DNA of 64,000 nucleotides from Chryseobacterium sp. OSA05B (lineage in GTDB: Bacteria; Bacteroidota; Bacteroidia; Flavobacteriales; Weeksellaceae), in NCBI RefSeq assembly GCF_019970065.1, contig NZ_JAHXYH010000001.1, positions 558,001 through 622,000 on the forward strand, in the 5' to 3' direction. Made by a program: the position numbers and the translations under genes. Position 1 is the first letter of the stretch. Each line of letters starts with the position of its first letter. This document shows positions 8,179-16,703 of this stretch, in pieces. Under the pieces are notes generated by a model. It did not search any database. It had not been told where the DNA came from and saw nothing but the letters and a program-made list of their open reading frames with translations.

Positions 8179-9465
8179 TTAGAATAACTCTTTTCTGATG
8201 ATATTCTGGCTTCTTTCAGGGCCTACAGAAACTAAGTATACATTGATTCCAAGGTATTTCTCGATGAACTCGATGTATTTCTGAGCCGTGTCAGGTAGTT
8301 CGTCGTAGCTTCTTACTTTGGTAAGATCTTCGTTCCAACCTGGCAGGTCTTGGTAGATCGGCTCGTAGTTGTACAATTTCTCAGTTGAAGAAGTGAAATA
8401 ATCGATGATTTTTCCGTCTTCTGTTTTATAATGTGTTACGATCTTTAAGTTTTCGATTCCTGTAAGAACGTCTAATTTAGTAATAACAAGATTATTGATC
8501 CCGTTGATCATACAAGCATGCTTTAAAGAAACAAGGTCTAACCAGCCTGTTCTTCTTGGTCTACCGGTTGTAGCTCCAAATTCACCACCGATCTGTCTGA
8601 TCTTTTCTCCCAATTCATTATCAAGCTCAGATGGGAAAGGTCCGTTTCCTACTCTTGTACAGTATGCTTTTGCCACCCCGATAAGGTTTTGAAGCGATGT
8701 TGGCGGAACTCCCGCTCCTGTACAAACTCCTCCTGTAGACGGAGAAGATGAAGTTACGTACGGATATGTTCCGAAGTCGATATCAAGCATCAATGCCTGA
8801 GCTCCTTCAAAAAGAACGTTTTTACCGTCTCTGATGGCTTCGTTCAGTTCAACTTCTGTATCTACGATTCTGTCCTGAAGCTGTTTTCCTATCTCTAAAA
8901 ATTCGTTATAAATTTCTTCAACGTCTAAAGTCGGTTTCCCGTAATATTTTTCGAAAAGAGAGTTTTTAACCTTAAGGTTTTTCTCAATTTTGTCTCTTAA
9001 AATTTCAGGGTTTAAAAGGTCTACCATTCTGATCCCGATTCTTGCGATCTTATCTTCATAACATGGCCCGATTCCTTTCTTAGTGGTTCCGATTTGCGTT
9101 CCTCCGTGTTCTTCTTCACGGTAAGTATCCAAAAGAATGTGGTAAGGCATGATCACATGCGCTCTTCTGCTGATAAAAATGTGGTCAGTTCTCAAGCCTT
9201 TGCTTTCAATCTGGCCAACCTCTCTAATGAAAGATTTTGGGTTTACCACTACTCCGTTCGCAATGATACACTTCCCTTTGCACTGTAGAACTCCTGAAGG
9301 GAGAAGGTGCAAAACAAATTTCTCTTCACCTACATAAACCGTGTGACCAGCGTTGTCTCCACCCTGGAAACGAACTACATAATCCGATTTAGCTGATAAA
9401 ACATCCGTGATTTTTCCTTTACCTTCATCTCCATATTGAAGACCTACAACTACGTAAGTTGACAT
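8179..9465 (-). CDS. purA: Adenylosuccinate synthase
   Basis: PurA, 428 residues, joins IMP and aspartate using GTP to make adenylosuccinate, the first committed step to AMP. It shows the N-terminal P-loop-like GDEGKGK (residues 12-18), the IMP and metal segment VRFQGGDNAGHTVY (about 31-44), the TTKKGIGP loop (about 127), TSSSPSTGGVCTGAGV, the GATTGRPRRTGWLD motif (about 297-310) and a C-terminal VGPERSQNI guanine-binding motif. Length and start (MSTYVVVGLQYGDEGKGK) are standard. It is monocistronic, with its own promoter and a terminator shared with the convergent gene. Confidence 0.98.
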   Translation of the reverse strand: MSTYVVVGLQYGDEGKGKITDVLSAKSDYVVRFQGGDNAGHTVYVGEEKFVLHLLPSGVLQCKGKCIIANGVVVNPKSFIREVGQIESKGLRTDHIFISRRAHVIMPYHILLDTYREEEHGGTQIGTTKKGIGPCYEDKIARIGIRMVDLLNPEILRDKIEKNLKVKNSLFEKYYGKPTLDVEEIYNEFLEIGKQLQDRIVDTEVELNEAIRDGKNVLFEGAQALMLDIDFGTYPYVTSSSPSTGGVCTGAGVPPTSLQNLIGVAKAYCTRVGNGPFPSELDNELGEKIRQIGGEFGATTGRPRRTGWLDLVSLKHACMINGINNLVITKLDVLTGIENLKIVTHYKTEDGKIIDYFTSSTEKLYNYEPIYQDLPGWNEDLTKVRSYDELPDTAQKYIEFIEKYLGINVYLVSVGPERSQNIIRKELF

Positions 9466-9490
9466 ATTTTTCTTTTATTTTAGATTCATG

Positions 9491-9521
9491 CAAAATTACT
9501 TTTTAAAAATAGGGTGGGCAA
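9491..9521 (-). promoter_or_regulatory. purA promoter (TTG-N20-TAATTTTG)
   Basis: On the minus strand, TTG (plus-strand CAA at 9519-9521) lies 20 nt from TAATTTTG (plus-strand CAAAATTA at 9491-9498), a full Bacteroidota consensus. The predicted leader to the purA ATG at 9465 is about 20 nt. Confidence 0.65.
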
Positions 9522-9657
9522 ATTATGGGGGGATTTTATTTTGGGTGGGGTGGAAAATGTAAGATTTGACTACAAAATTTATGTATATTAAAGCCACTGT
9601 TATTAAATAATAAAAACGAAATCGGTGTCGTATAAATTTTTGAAATAAAAATTTGTT

Positions 9658-9665
9658 TACTTTTG
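9658..9665 (+). promoter_or_regulatory. -7 box (TACTTTTG) of the PIN-domain two-gene unit
   Basis: TACTTTTG matches TAnnTTTG and ends 4 nt before the GTG start at 9670. A TTG at 9640-9642 is only 15 nt upstream, shorter than usual. The position predicts a leaderless mRNA beginning at or next to the GTG. Confidence 0.5.
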
Positions 9666-9669
9666 TTTT

Positions 9670-10452
9670 GTGGAAAGAATTGGTCAAGTAGAAATAAAAG
9701 TTTCTGGAAAAATTGGAAACGTAGATATAAACCCTGATAACTTTGATATCAGGGAAATAGTTTCTATTTTAGAAAATGTTGATGATTTGTTATATTCAGG
9801 AGATAAAAAAAATAGACCTTTAATTTCTTATGACATTCAGGAAGGTTCTGTCAAAAATATTTTTAAAACAGGAATACAGTACATCGTCAGTTTTAATGCT
9901 GTTCTTGGTTTAATCTCTCAAACTAATACAATTGATTATCTTGATTTAGGAACCGCTAAAGCTATTGAAAATCTTCAAGAATTAGCAAAGAAAAAAGATT
10001 TTGCATTTTATATTAAAACTTCACTTGAAGACTCTAATAATATTAGAATTGATAAATTTTCTGACTTTAAAAGAACAGAAGCAATTTGGGCAGAAGCAGA
10101 GTTTTATTTTTATGGAAGAATTACAAATGCAGGTGGTAAAGATAAAGCGAATATACATTTATTAACAGATGAATACGGCACAGTTAGAATACAAACTCCT
10201 ATTTCATTTTTAGAACAACAAGAAGAAAACATACTGTACAAATCCTTAGGAATAAGAGCTAAAGGTAATCAACATACTGAAAACGGAGAAATCGACTTTA
10301 CAAATTTAGAGTTTATTGAATTAATTGATTATAATCCCATTTTTGACGAAAACTATTTGAAAAAATTAAGAGATAAAGCAAAACAATCTTGGCTTTCAAG
10401 TATTAATCCTGATGAATGGTTAAGACAAATAAGAGGAAGCTATGAAAATTAA
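9670..10452 (+). CDS. Uncharacterised 260-residue partner of a PIN-domain protein (putative antitoxin or regulator)
   Basis: I do not recognise the family with certainty. The protein starts at GTG; there is no other Met codon in the N-terminal part, and a -7 box directly precedes it. The N-terminal third is strand-rich (QVEIKVSGKIGNVDINPDNF) followed by a helical region (IREIVSILENVDDLLYSG) and a hydrophobic stretch (GIQYIVSFNAVLGLISQ). The middle is beta-rich (AEFYFYGRITNAGGKDKANIHL). The C-terminus is basic and helical, ending DEWLRQIRG. It overlaps the PIN gene by 11 bp, so the two are translated together. Antitoxin-toxin order fits, but 260 residues is large for a classical antitoxin. The codons are AT-rich compared with purA and the hydrolase on either side, suggesting acquisition. 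The role is inferred from context only. Confidence 0.6.
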   Translation: MERIGQVEIKVSGKIGNVDINPDNFDIREIVSILENVDDLLYSGDKKNRPLISYDIQEGSVKNIFKTGIQYIVSFNAVLGLISQTNTIDYLDLGTAKAIENLQELAKKKDFAFYIKTSLEDSNNIRIDKFSDFKRTEAIWAEAEFYFYGRITNAGGKDKANIHLLTDEYGTVRIQTPISFLEQQEENILYKSLGIRAKGNQHTENGEIDFTNLEFIELIDYNPIFDENYLKKLRDKAKQSWLSSINPDEWLRQIRGSYEN

Positions 10453-10924
10453 TGGCGTTTTATTAGATACAAGTTTCTTTATTAGATTTTTAAATGATAC
10501 TGATCCATTATTTAAAAATGCTTTAGAATATTATAAATATTTCTTAAGCAAAGAAATAAAAATGTTTATTTCAACAATTTCAATTGCTGAATATTGCGTG
10601 GGAGGTTCAATAACAGAACTTCCTCTAAGAAACTTAGCAATTCTTCCCTTTAACTTAAATCATGCTATAAAAACTGGAGAAATAGCTAAAATTGTTTTTA
10701 CAAAAAAAGGAAAGCTAAAGCTTACAGAGAGAAATATAATACCAAACGATTCTAAACTATTTTCGCAAGCTGATGTTGAGAAAAATATAATATACTACCT
10801 ATCTTCCGATGCAGAGAGCATTAAAATTTACACGCTTCTTCAAGATAACGGACAAAAACCTGAATTTAACTTCATAAACTTAAATATACCTCCAAATGAA
10901 TATTTTGGATATTTAGATTTATAG
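10442..10924 (+). CDS. PIN-domain nuclease, probable toxin
   Basis: The protein has 160 residues and is a single PIN domain. The opening strand VLLDTSFFIRFL carries the first acidic residue (Asp9), ISTISIAEYCVGG the second (Glu50), PNDSKLFSQAD the third (Asp103), and YLSSDAES the fourth (about Asp123), so the Mg-binding quartet appears complete. PIN proteins of this size are typically VapC-like ribonucleases that cut tRNA or other RNA and are neutralised by an upstream partner. Here the upstream gene is a 260-residue protein overlapping by 11 bp, not a small VapB. Between residues 60 and 100 there is a lysine-rich segment (TKKGKLKLTERN). The whole unit is AT-rich. Toxin activity is inferred, not shown. 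Confidence 0.75.
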   Translation: MKINGVLLDTSFFIRFLNDTDPLFKNALEYYKYFLSKEIKMFISTISIAEYCVGGSITELPLRNLAILPFNLNHAIKTGEIAKIVFTKKGKLKLTERNIIPNDSKLFSQADVEKNIIYYLSSDAESIKIYTLLQDNGQKPEFNFINLNIPPNEYFGYLDL

Positions 10925-11074
10925 CTTTTGGGATTAATAAATTTGATAATATACTCAACTCGATACTATCTAAGAGTTTAAGAAAATAATAATAAGCTTC
11001 TCTGTAATTTTTAATCAAGTATCACTAATTATACTTATTTGGTACATCCCAGATAACCAAATCTCCTCCCCACC

Positions 11075-12010
11075 ATGACATCATCCCAAAAATCCTCCTA
11101 CCTCTCCCCATCTCCCACCAGCGAAACAAAACTCTTCCATACCCTCTTCACACCCAACGAAGTTGCCGTAAAAGCCACTTTGCTGATCATCCATGGTATG
11201 CAGGAGCACAGCGGAAGATATGCTGAAATCGCAACCTATTTTGCAGATCAGGGAATAGCAGTTCTTACCTATGATCATCTGGGACATGGAAAATCGGTGA
11301 AGAATAAAAAAGATATCGGGTTTTTCCAGCTGAAGCAACCGGATGAAAAACTTGTTTCCGATGCTGAAGCCATGGGTGATTATCTTATACAACAGTATCC
11401 TGCTGTACCCCATTTTGTGCTTGGCCATTCTATGGGATCATTTGTGACACGCTGTCTTCTTCAGAGAGCCGGAGGTAAGTTTAATGGAGCAATCATTACA
11501 GGAACCGGAGGTCCTTTGGCAGGTATTAACCTGATCAACGGCTATCTCTCGTTGGCCAACAAAATAGCACCTCATTACTCTACGTATCTCAATACCCTTT
11601 TTAATACGGTCAATAATAAACCTTTTAAGAAAGACAAAGACTTCAGTGATACAAGCTGGCTGAGCCTGAATCCGGCCAACAGAAAAGCTTTTGCTGAAGA
11701 TGAGCTCTGCGGAGTTCCTTTCACCAACAATGCATTTTATGCTCTGTTCAGCATTTACAAAAAAGCCACGGCAAGAAACTGGGCCGCTTCTATTCAGAAA
11801 TCCTTTCCTCTTCTGTTTGTCAGCGGACAGAATGATCCTATCGGAGATTTCAGCAAAGGGGTGATGAAAACCTTCGATTATTTAAAGCAGGATGGTTTTA
11901 AAGATATCAACGTCCAAATCTATCCCGAAATGCGCCACGAGATATTAAATGAGGAAATCAGGCAAGAGGTTTTCAGTGAAATATCTCAGTGGATTTCAAC
12001 ACATTTATAA
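11075..12010 (+). CDS. Alpha/beta hydrolase, monoacylglycerol lipase-like
   Basis: The protein has 311 residues with a serine-hydrolase fold of the Hydrolase_4/lysophospholipase type. Motifs: oxyanion region LIIHGMQEHSGRY (about 37-49), YDHLGHGKS (about 66-74), nucleophile elbow VLGHSMGSF (Ser119), catalytic Asp in LFVSGQNDPIGDF (about 255) and His in YPEMRHEILNE (about 288). There is no signal peptide, so it is probably cytoplasmic. Monoacylglycerol or lysophospholipid esters are likely substrates by family, but this is not provable from sequence. The gene stands alone between the AT-rich PIN island and an intergenic repeat region. Confidence 0.88.
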   Translation: MTSSQKSSYLSPSPTSETKLFHTLFTPNEVAVKATLLIIHGMQEHSGRYAEIATYFADQGIAVLTYDHLGHGKSVKNKKDIGFFQLKQPDEKLVSDAEAMGDYLIQQYPAVPHFVLGHSMGSFVTRCLLQRAGGKFNGAIITGTGGPLAGINLINGYLSLANKIAPHYSTYLNTLFNTVNNKPFKKDKDFSDTSWLSLNPANRKAFAEDELCGVPFTNNAFYALFSIYKKATARNWAASIQKSFPLLFVSGQNDPIGDFSKGVMKTFDYLKQDGFKDINVQIYPEMRHEILNEEIRQEVFSEISQWISTHL

Positions 12011-12386
12011 AGCTAAAATCTGTGTGAGATTTCTTAATCAGTTTGACGTTGCCATTTGTTGAAATAAGGCTTTTGGTCATCGCAAAGGCGCAAATTATTT
12101 TCTAATTCAATTGCTTTAAGGCGCAAAGATTTTATCTCCGCTAAAATTCAATACCATCGAATATTTACCTATCCAAACTTGCCGAAAATCTTCGATTTTC
12201 TTGCGCCATACAAACACACTTTTAATAATCACTTGCGCCTTTGCGATAATCCAACAGTAAATACTTTTCACGCTCAAACCTTAGGTTTTAAAAACCTATA
12301 AGGTTTAAATCAACAGCCCATACAACACAAACATCAGTGAAATCTGTGAAATCTGCGAAAGCATAAAAACATCAACAGAACATTTT
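12011..12386. repeat. Degenerate intergenic repeat region (cgcaaaggcgcaaa / ctttgcg family)
   Basis: This 376-bp gap has no credible gene. It carries short degenerate words in both orientations: CGCAAAGGCGCAAA at about 12079, AAGGCGCAAAGATTTT at 12118, and the reverse-complement form CTTGCGCCTTTGCGATAA at about 12233, then GTGAAATCTGTGAAATCTGCG at 12338. Similar words recur at 31474-31749, and a weaker ACGCAAAG copy lies in 59290-59700. The opposed copies make the region an imperfect inverted repeat. Confidence 0.6.
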
Positions 12387-13976
12387 TTAACCCAAAACAA
12401 TCTCCCTCTCCACTCCTATCTCATCCAGAAAGATCTCATCATGGGAGATCACCAGCAGTGTTCCTTTATAATCCTTAATTGAGGCGGTTAAAATGTCTAT
12501 ATTCTGCAGATCAAGATTATTCGTAGGTTCATCCAGAATGATCATATCAGGAGCTTTACTACTGATAGAAAGCCCGCACAGAAGCAGCCTCAAACGTTCG
12601 CCTCCACTTAGAACCCCACATTTTTTATCCCAGGTTTCCTTTCCAAACAGAAATCTGGACAGCAGCGTTTTCACTTCGGATTCCAGCATCGCACTGTCAT
12701 TAAACCCCTGAACAAAATCATAAATACTGATATTCTGACCGATTAGTGAATATTCCTGATCAACATAAATCGTATTAAAGTCTGATCTCGTAATTTCTCC
12801 TTCTGACGGATTCAGATTACCCAACAGCATTTTCAGCAAGGTCGTTTTTCCGGAACCATTGGATCCTTTAATTGAAATTCTCTCTCCACTACGAATATCA
12901 AGGCTGATATTGTCCTTCCAAAGAGTTTCGTTTCCATATTTGAAATTAATATCCTCTGCACTTATCAGTATTTTACCGGAATGAAGATTGGAAGCATTAA
13001 AATTCACTTTCATCTGGTCTGAGTTTTTCAAGGAGGAACGTAAGTCGCGAAGATCACCGGAAATCCCCCTTATCTTTTCAGCATGAACGCCTTTTAGCCT
13101 GGAGGTATTTTTCTCAGCATTATTGCGAAGCGTATTCATCATAATTCTGGCTACTCCTGACTTTTCCTGCTTCTGTTTTCCCCTTGCATCCAGTTTTTGC
13201 TTCCGTTCAATGGTTTCTCGTTCTTTTTCCTTTGCTTTTTTCAAAGCCCGTTCTTTCGCATGAATATCATTATGAAGAGCTTCATCTTCTATTTCTTTCT
13301 GTCCGGCATAGAAATCATAGTTTCCACCATATGTCGAAATCCCCTGATTGCTTAATTCAAATGTAATATCAGCAAGATTAAGCAGCGTTCGGTCGTGACT
13401 CACCATAACAACCTGAGCATTCGTTTTTTCTATAAGATGGTATAATAGCTTTCTACCTTCAAGGTCAAGATGATTCGTAGGTTCATCCAGTACAATAAGG
13501 TCAGGATTATTGATCTGAATTCCAGCCAGGAAAACTTTTGTTTTCTGGCCTCCGCTCAGGCTTTTCAGTTTCTGGTTCAATTCCAAATCTTCGAGTTTCC
13601 AATAATGCAAGGCACTTTGACAGCGTTCTTCAATCTCCCAGTCGTCATTTAAGATTTCAAAATATTCTTCGTCCACTTTACCACTGGTGATCTTTTGAAG
13701 AGCATTCAGTTTTTGGTCAATGGTAAGACATTCTGAAATGGTAAGATGGTCAAAGTTCCCGAACATCTGGGGAACATAATACATATCGCCTTTGACGGTA
13801 ATGTTCCCTTCTGATGGCTGAATTGCTCCGGCAATCATCTTCAGTAGTGTAGATTTCCCCACGCCATTGCTTCCGACAAGCGCCGATTTTGTATGGGATG
13901 GTATTGTTAAATGGATAGAATTGAACAGAAGGTCTCCTCCCGGAAACCCGTAGGACATATTTTGCAGTAAGATCAT
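12387..13976 (-). CDS. ABC-F family ATP-binding protein
   Basis: The protein has 529 residues with two ABC ATPase domains in one chain and no membrane segments. Domain 1 (about 1-250) has Walker A GSNGVGKST, signature LSGGQKTK and Walker B LIVLDEPTNHLD. Domain 2 (about 310-529) has GSNGSGKTT, LSGGERLRL and MIILDEPTNNLD. A long, highly charged linker (about 230-305, rich in Lys, Glu and Arg) connects them. This is the ABC-F architecture: soluble proteins that bind the ribosomal E site and act in translation or antibiotic protection. Whether this one gives resistance cannot be told from sequence. Downstream there is only repeat sequence; the promoter region is shared with divergent hpt. Confidence 0.9.
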   Translation of the reverse strand: MILLQNMSYGFPGGDLLFNSIHLTIPSHTKSALVGSNGVGKSTLLKMIAGAIQPSEGNITVKGDMYYVPQMFGNFDHLTISECLTIDQKLNALQKITSGKVDEEYFEILNDDWEIEERCQSALHYWKLEDLELNQKLKSLSGGQKTKVFLAGIQINNPDLIVLDEPTNHLDLEGRKLLYHLIEKTNAQVVMVSHDRTLLNLADITFELSNQGISTYGGNYDFYAGQKEIEDEALHNDIHAKERALKKAKEKERETIERKQKLDARGKQKQEKSGVARIMMNTLRNNAEKNTSRLKGVHAEKIRGISGDLRDLRSSLKNSDQMKVNFNASNLHSGKILISAEDINFKYGNETLWKDNISLDIRSGERISIKGSNGSGKTTLLKMLLGNLNPSEGEITRSDFNTIYVDQEYSLIGQNISIYDFVQGFNDSAMLESEVKTLLSRFLFGKETWDKKCGVLSGGERLRLLLCGLSISSKAPDMIILDEPTNNLDLQNIDILTASIKDYKGTLLVISHDEIFLDEIGVEREIVLG

Positions 13977-14363
13977 GATTTATTTCTTGGTAATAATTAA
14001 ACATCAGCAACACATCGGTCACTGTTTGATAACATCGAAAAGAAATTAAATCCTACATGTCTGTATAATTGGGTTTTGGAAGTGCAAAGATAGCAAATTC
14101 TTCCCAATCCTCTTTTTCCTGATAAAAAACATATGACTTTTTCCCAGATTTCATGGTCTACTAAAATTTTTCAGATCAGAATTACCCTCCTTCTCAAAGA
14201 CGGTTAACTGTAGAATTGAAGGGATAGTTGAGTGTAATTACAGATTTCAGATCCACATTATTTTTATTCTATTCTATTTAAACGGGGCATTATGAAATCG
14301 GGTACAAAAGTAGAAAAGATTTTGATCAAAAATCCGTAACTTTGCCAACTACTAAAATTTTTT
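13977..14363. promoter_or_regulatory. Divergent promoter region between the ABC-F gene and hpt
   Basis: This is a 387-bp AT-rich gap without a credible ORF. TAACTTTG at 14337-14344 is a -7 box for hpt (leader about 14 nt). On the minus strand TATCTTTG (plus-strand CAAAGATA at 14085-14092) is a -7 box for the ABC-F gene and gives a leader of about 100 nt. Neither has a -33 TTG at ideal spacing. I see no riboswitch or attenuator in the long ABC-F leader. Confidence 0.5.
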
Positions 14364-14918
14364 ATGGAAAGCATTAAAGTTCACGACAAAACTTTCGTTC
14401 CTTATTTGAAGGACGCCGAGATTCAGCAAATTGTAAAAGAAACAGCTTTAAAGATTTATGAAGACTACAAGGATGAAGTTCCTGTTTTCATCGGGGTTCT
14501 GAACGGGGTGATCATGTTCTTCTCAGATCTTTTAAAATATTATCCTGGTGAATGCGAGATTGCTTTCATTCAAATGAGTTCTTATGCAGGAACTGAGTCT
14601 ACAGGAATCGTTTACCAGAAAATGGAACTGACTAAAGACGTGAAAGACCGTCACATCATTCTTGTGGAAGATATCGTAGACACAGGAAACACTGTTGAAA
14701 GTTTATTCAAATATTTCACAGAAACACAGCGTCCGAAATCTGTAAAACTGGCTTCATTCCTATTGAAACCGGATGTATACAAGAAAGATTTCAAACTGGA
14801 TTATATCGGAAAAGAGATTCCAAATAAGTTTGTTCTTGGTTACGGACTTGATTATGATGAGTTAGGAAGAAACCTGGCCAATCTGTATCAACTGGAAGAG
14901 GGACAAATCAACCATTAA
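14364..14918 (+). CDS. hpt: Hypoxanthine phosphoribosyltransferase
   Basis: The protein has 184 residues and is a type I phosphoribosyltransferase. The PRPP-binding motif is intact in HIILVEDIVDTGNTVESLF (about 108-126); the pyrophosphate loop GVLNGVIMF and the base-contacting segment near FVLGYGLDYDE also fit hypoxanthine/guanine salvage enzymes. It converts hypoxanthine (and often guanine) plus PRPP to the nucleoside monophosphate in purine salvage. Downstream, after a repeat-bearing 152-bp gap, lie adk and obgE on the same strand; an hpt-adk-obg arrangement fits nucleotide metabolism and growth control. Confidence 0.94.
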   Translation: MESIKVHDKTFVPYLKDAEIQQIVKETALKIYEDYKDEVPVFIGVLNGVIMFFSDLLKYYPGECEIAFIQMSSYAGTESTGIVYQKMELTKDVKDRHIILVEDIVDTGNTVESLFKYFTETQRPKSVKLASFLLKPDVYKKDFKLDYIGKEIPNKFVLGYGLDYDELGRNLANLYQLEEGQINH

Positions 14919-14942
14919 ACGCTGTTGGCTACTAGCTGATAG

Positions 14943-15010
14943 CTTTTAGCCTAAAAAAGTAAAATAAAGAAATTAATTTAATAACTTAAAAACGCTAGAG
15001 GCTAAAAGCA
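14943..15010. repeat. Inverted repeat (gcttttagcct / aggctaaaagc)
   Basis: An exact 11-bp inverted repeat (14943-14953 and 15000-15010) sits inside a larger degenerate block (14924-15062) made of tagc/ctagctg/agccaaaagc words between hpt and adk. It may form a hairpin in the transcript. It is one of several degenerate intergenic inverted-repeat families in this window. Confidence 0.6.
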
Positions 15011-15070
15011 GATTAGACCAATGGTAAAAGCCAAAAGCTAGCTGCCCATCGCCAGAAGCCCTTTAACATT

Positions 15071-15649
15071 ATGATAAACATAGTTCTGTTCGGCCCTCCA
15101 GGAAGTGGAAAAGGAACACAAGCTCAAAACCTGATCGAAAAATTCAACTTAAAACAGATTTCAACAGGTGACCTTTTCAGATACAATATGAAAAACGACA
15201 CCGAGCTTGGAAAACTGGCTAAGTCTTACATCGATAAGGGAGAACTGGTTCCGGATCAGGTAACAACGGATATGCTGATCGACGAGCTTAGAAAGCCAAC
15301 CGATACCAACGGATTTATCTTTGACGGCTACCCAAGAACTACGGCTCAGACGCAAGCTTTGGAAACCATCGTAAAAGAGGAACTGAACGACAAGATTGAT
15401 ATCTGCCTATCCTTGGTGGTAGAAGACAAAATTTTAGTGGAAAGACTTCTGAAAAGAGGTGAAACCAGCGGAAGATCTGACGACAGCAATGTAGAGATCA
15501 TTGAAATCAGAATTAAAGAATATTATACTAAAACAGCAGAAGTAGCCGAACTTTACAAGCAGCAGGGAAAATATGTTGAAGTAAACGGCGTAGGAGAAAT
15601 TGCTGAAATTTCCCAGAAGCTTTTCGCTGAAGTCGAAAAAATTAAATAA
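15071..15649 (+). CDS. adk: Adenylate kinase
   Basis: The protein has 192 residues with P-loop GPPGSGKGTQ (residues 8-17), the AMP-binding segment QISTGDLFRYNM, FDGYPRTTAQTQAL (the DGYPR motif) and a short LID without the four-cysteine zinc site (RLLKRGETSGRSDDSN). It interconverts ATP + AMP and 2 ADP. It is the short-LID type common in Bacteroidota. It is followed after 67 bp by obgE on the same strand. Confidence 0.96.
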   Translation: MINIVLFGPPGSGKGTQAQNLIEKFNLKQISTGDLFRYNMKNDTELGKLAKSYIDKGELVPDQVTTDMLIDELRKPTDTNGFIFDGYPRTTAQTQALETIVKEELNDKIDICLSLVVEDKILVERLLKRGETSGRSDDSNVEIIEIRIKEYYTKTAEVAELYKQQGKYVEVNGVGEIAEISQKLFAEVEKIK

Positions 15650-15716
15650 TCGGGATATGGTGTACGGGATTGGAAAAATTCGAATCCCGTAAATCGCAAC
15701 CCGCAACACAAACTAT
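15650..15716. repeat. Short intergenic inverted repeat (acgggatt / aatcccgt)
   Basis: The gap between adk and obgE holds ACGGGATTGG and, inverted, TTCGAATCCCGT, followed by further CGCAACCCGC words. The two arms pair over about 8 bp. Superficially it recalls a tRNA T-arm but no tRNA is present. Confidence 0.45.
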
Positions 15717-16700
15717 ATGTCTAACTTTGTAGATTACGTAAAGATCCATTGTAAAAGCGGACACGGAGGTGCTGGTTCTGCCCACCTTCGCCGTGAAAAA
15801 TATATTCCTAAAGGCGGTCCGGATGGAGGCGACGGAGGTCGTGGCGGACACGTCATCATGAGAGGAAATGCTCAGGAATGGACTTTACTTCCACTTCGAT
15901 ACACCCGCCACATTAAAGCGGAGCGTGGTGAAAACGGGGCGAAAAGCCAGCTGACCGGTGCTGACGGTGCTGATATTTATATCGACGTTCCTATCGGGAC
16001 GATCGCTAAAAATGAAGAAGGAGAAATTATCGGCGAAATTCTTGAAGACAAGCAGGAAATCACATTGATGCTTGGAGGAAAAGGAGGAAAAGGAAATGAG
16101 CACTTCAAATCTTCTACCAACCAAACCCCAAGATATGCACAGCCGGGAATGGATGGTGAGGAAGGATTTGTGGTTTTCGAACTTAAAATTTTGGCCGATG
16201 TAGGTTTAGTTGGTTTTCCAAATGCCGGAAAATCTACCCTTCTTGCCTCTGTATCAGCTGCCAAACCAAAGATCGCTAATTACGCATTTACAACCCTGAC
16301 TCCCAACCTTGGTATTGTGGATTACAGAAATTACAAATCATTTGTAATGGCTGATATTCCGGGGATCATTGAAGGTGCTGCTGAAGGAAAAGGTTTAGGA
16401 CACAGATTCTTAAGACATATTGAAAGAAATTCCATCTTATTATTCTTAATTCCGGCTGATTCTGAAAGTCACTTCCAGGAGTTTAAAATTCTGGAAAATG
16501 AATTAACGGAATACAATCCTGAACTTCTGGATAAAGATTTCATCATTTCGATTTCCAAATCGGACCTTCTTGATGAAGAGCTGAAAAAAGAAATCTCAGC
16601 TGAATTCCCGGAAAACAGAAAACCGTTATTCTTCTCCGGTGTTACGGGAGAAGGCCTTGTAGAACTGAAAGATGCAATCTGGAAAAAACTCCACGGATAA
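15717..16700 (+). CDS. obgE: GTPase Obg (short form)
   Basis: The protein has 327 residues. The N-terminal Obg fold (about 1-157) is glycine-rich ([26 protein letters not shown]), followed by the GTPase domain: G1 [10 protein letters not shown]3 [11 protein letters not shown]4 ISKSDLLD. The protein ends soon after the G domain, so the C-terminal OCT domain of some orthologues is absent, which is normal for this phylum. Obg binds the 50S ribosome and is linked to ribosome assembly and stress. The gene after it starts 3 bp downstream, so read-through into the secreted-protein gene is likely. Confidence 0.96.
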   Translation: MSNFVDYVKIHCKSGHGGAGSAHLRREKYIPKGGPDGGDGGRGGHVIMRGNAQEWTLLPLRYTRHIKAERGENGAKSQLTGADGADIYIDVPIGTIAKNEEGEIIGEILEDKQEITLMLGGKGGKGNEHFKSSTNQTPRYAQPGMDGEEGFVVFELKILADVGLVGFPNAGKSTLLASVSAAKPKIANYAFTTLTPNLGIVDYRNYKSFVMADIPGIIEGAAEGKGLGHRFLRHIERNSILLFLIPADSESHFQEFKILENELTEYNPELLDKDFIISISKSDLLDEELKKEISAEFPENRKPLFFSGVTGEGLVELKDAIWKKLHG

Positions 16701-16703
16701 AAG

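Noticed and set aside
15650..15716. tRNA-like T-arm (ttcgaatcccgt) after adk
   Set aside because: No cloverleaf, anticodon arm or acceptor stem can be built around it; the sequence is part of a degenerate inverted repeat.
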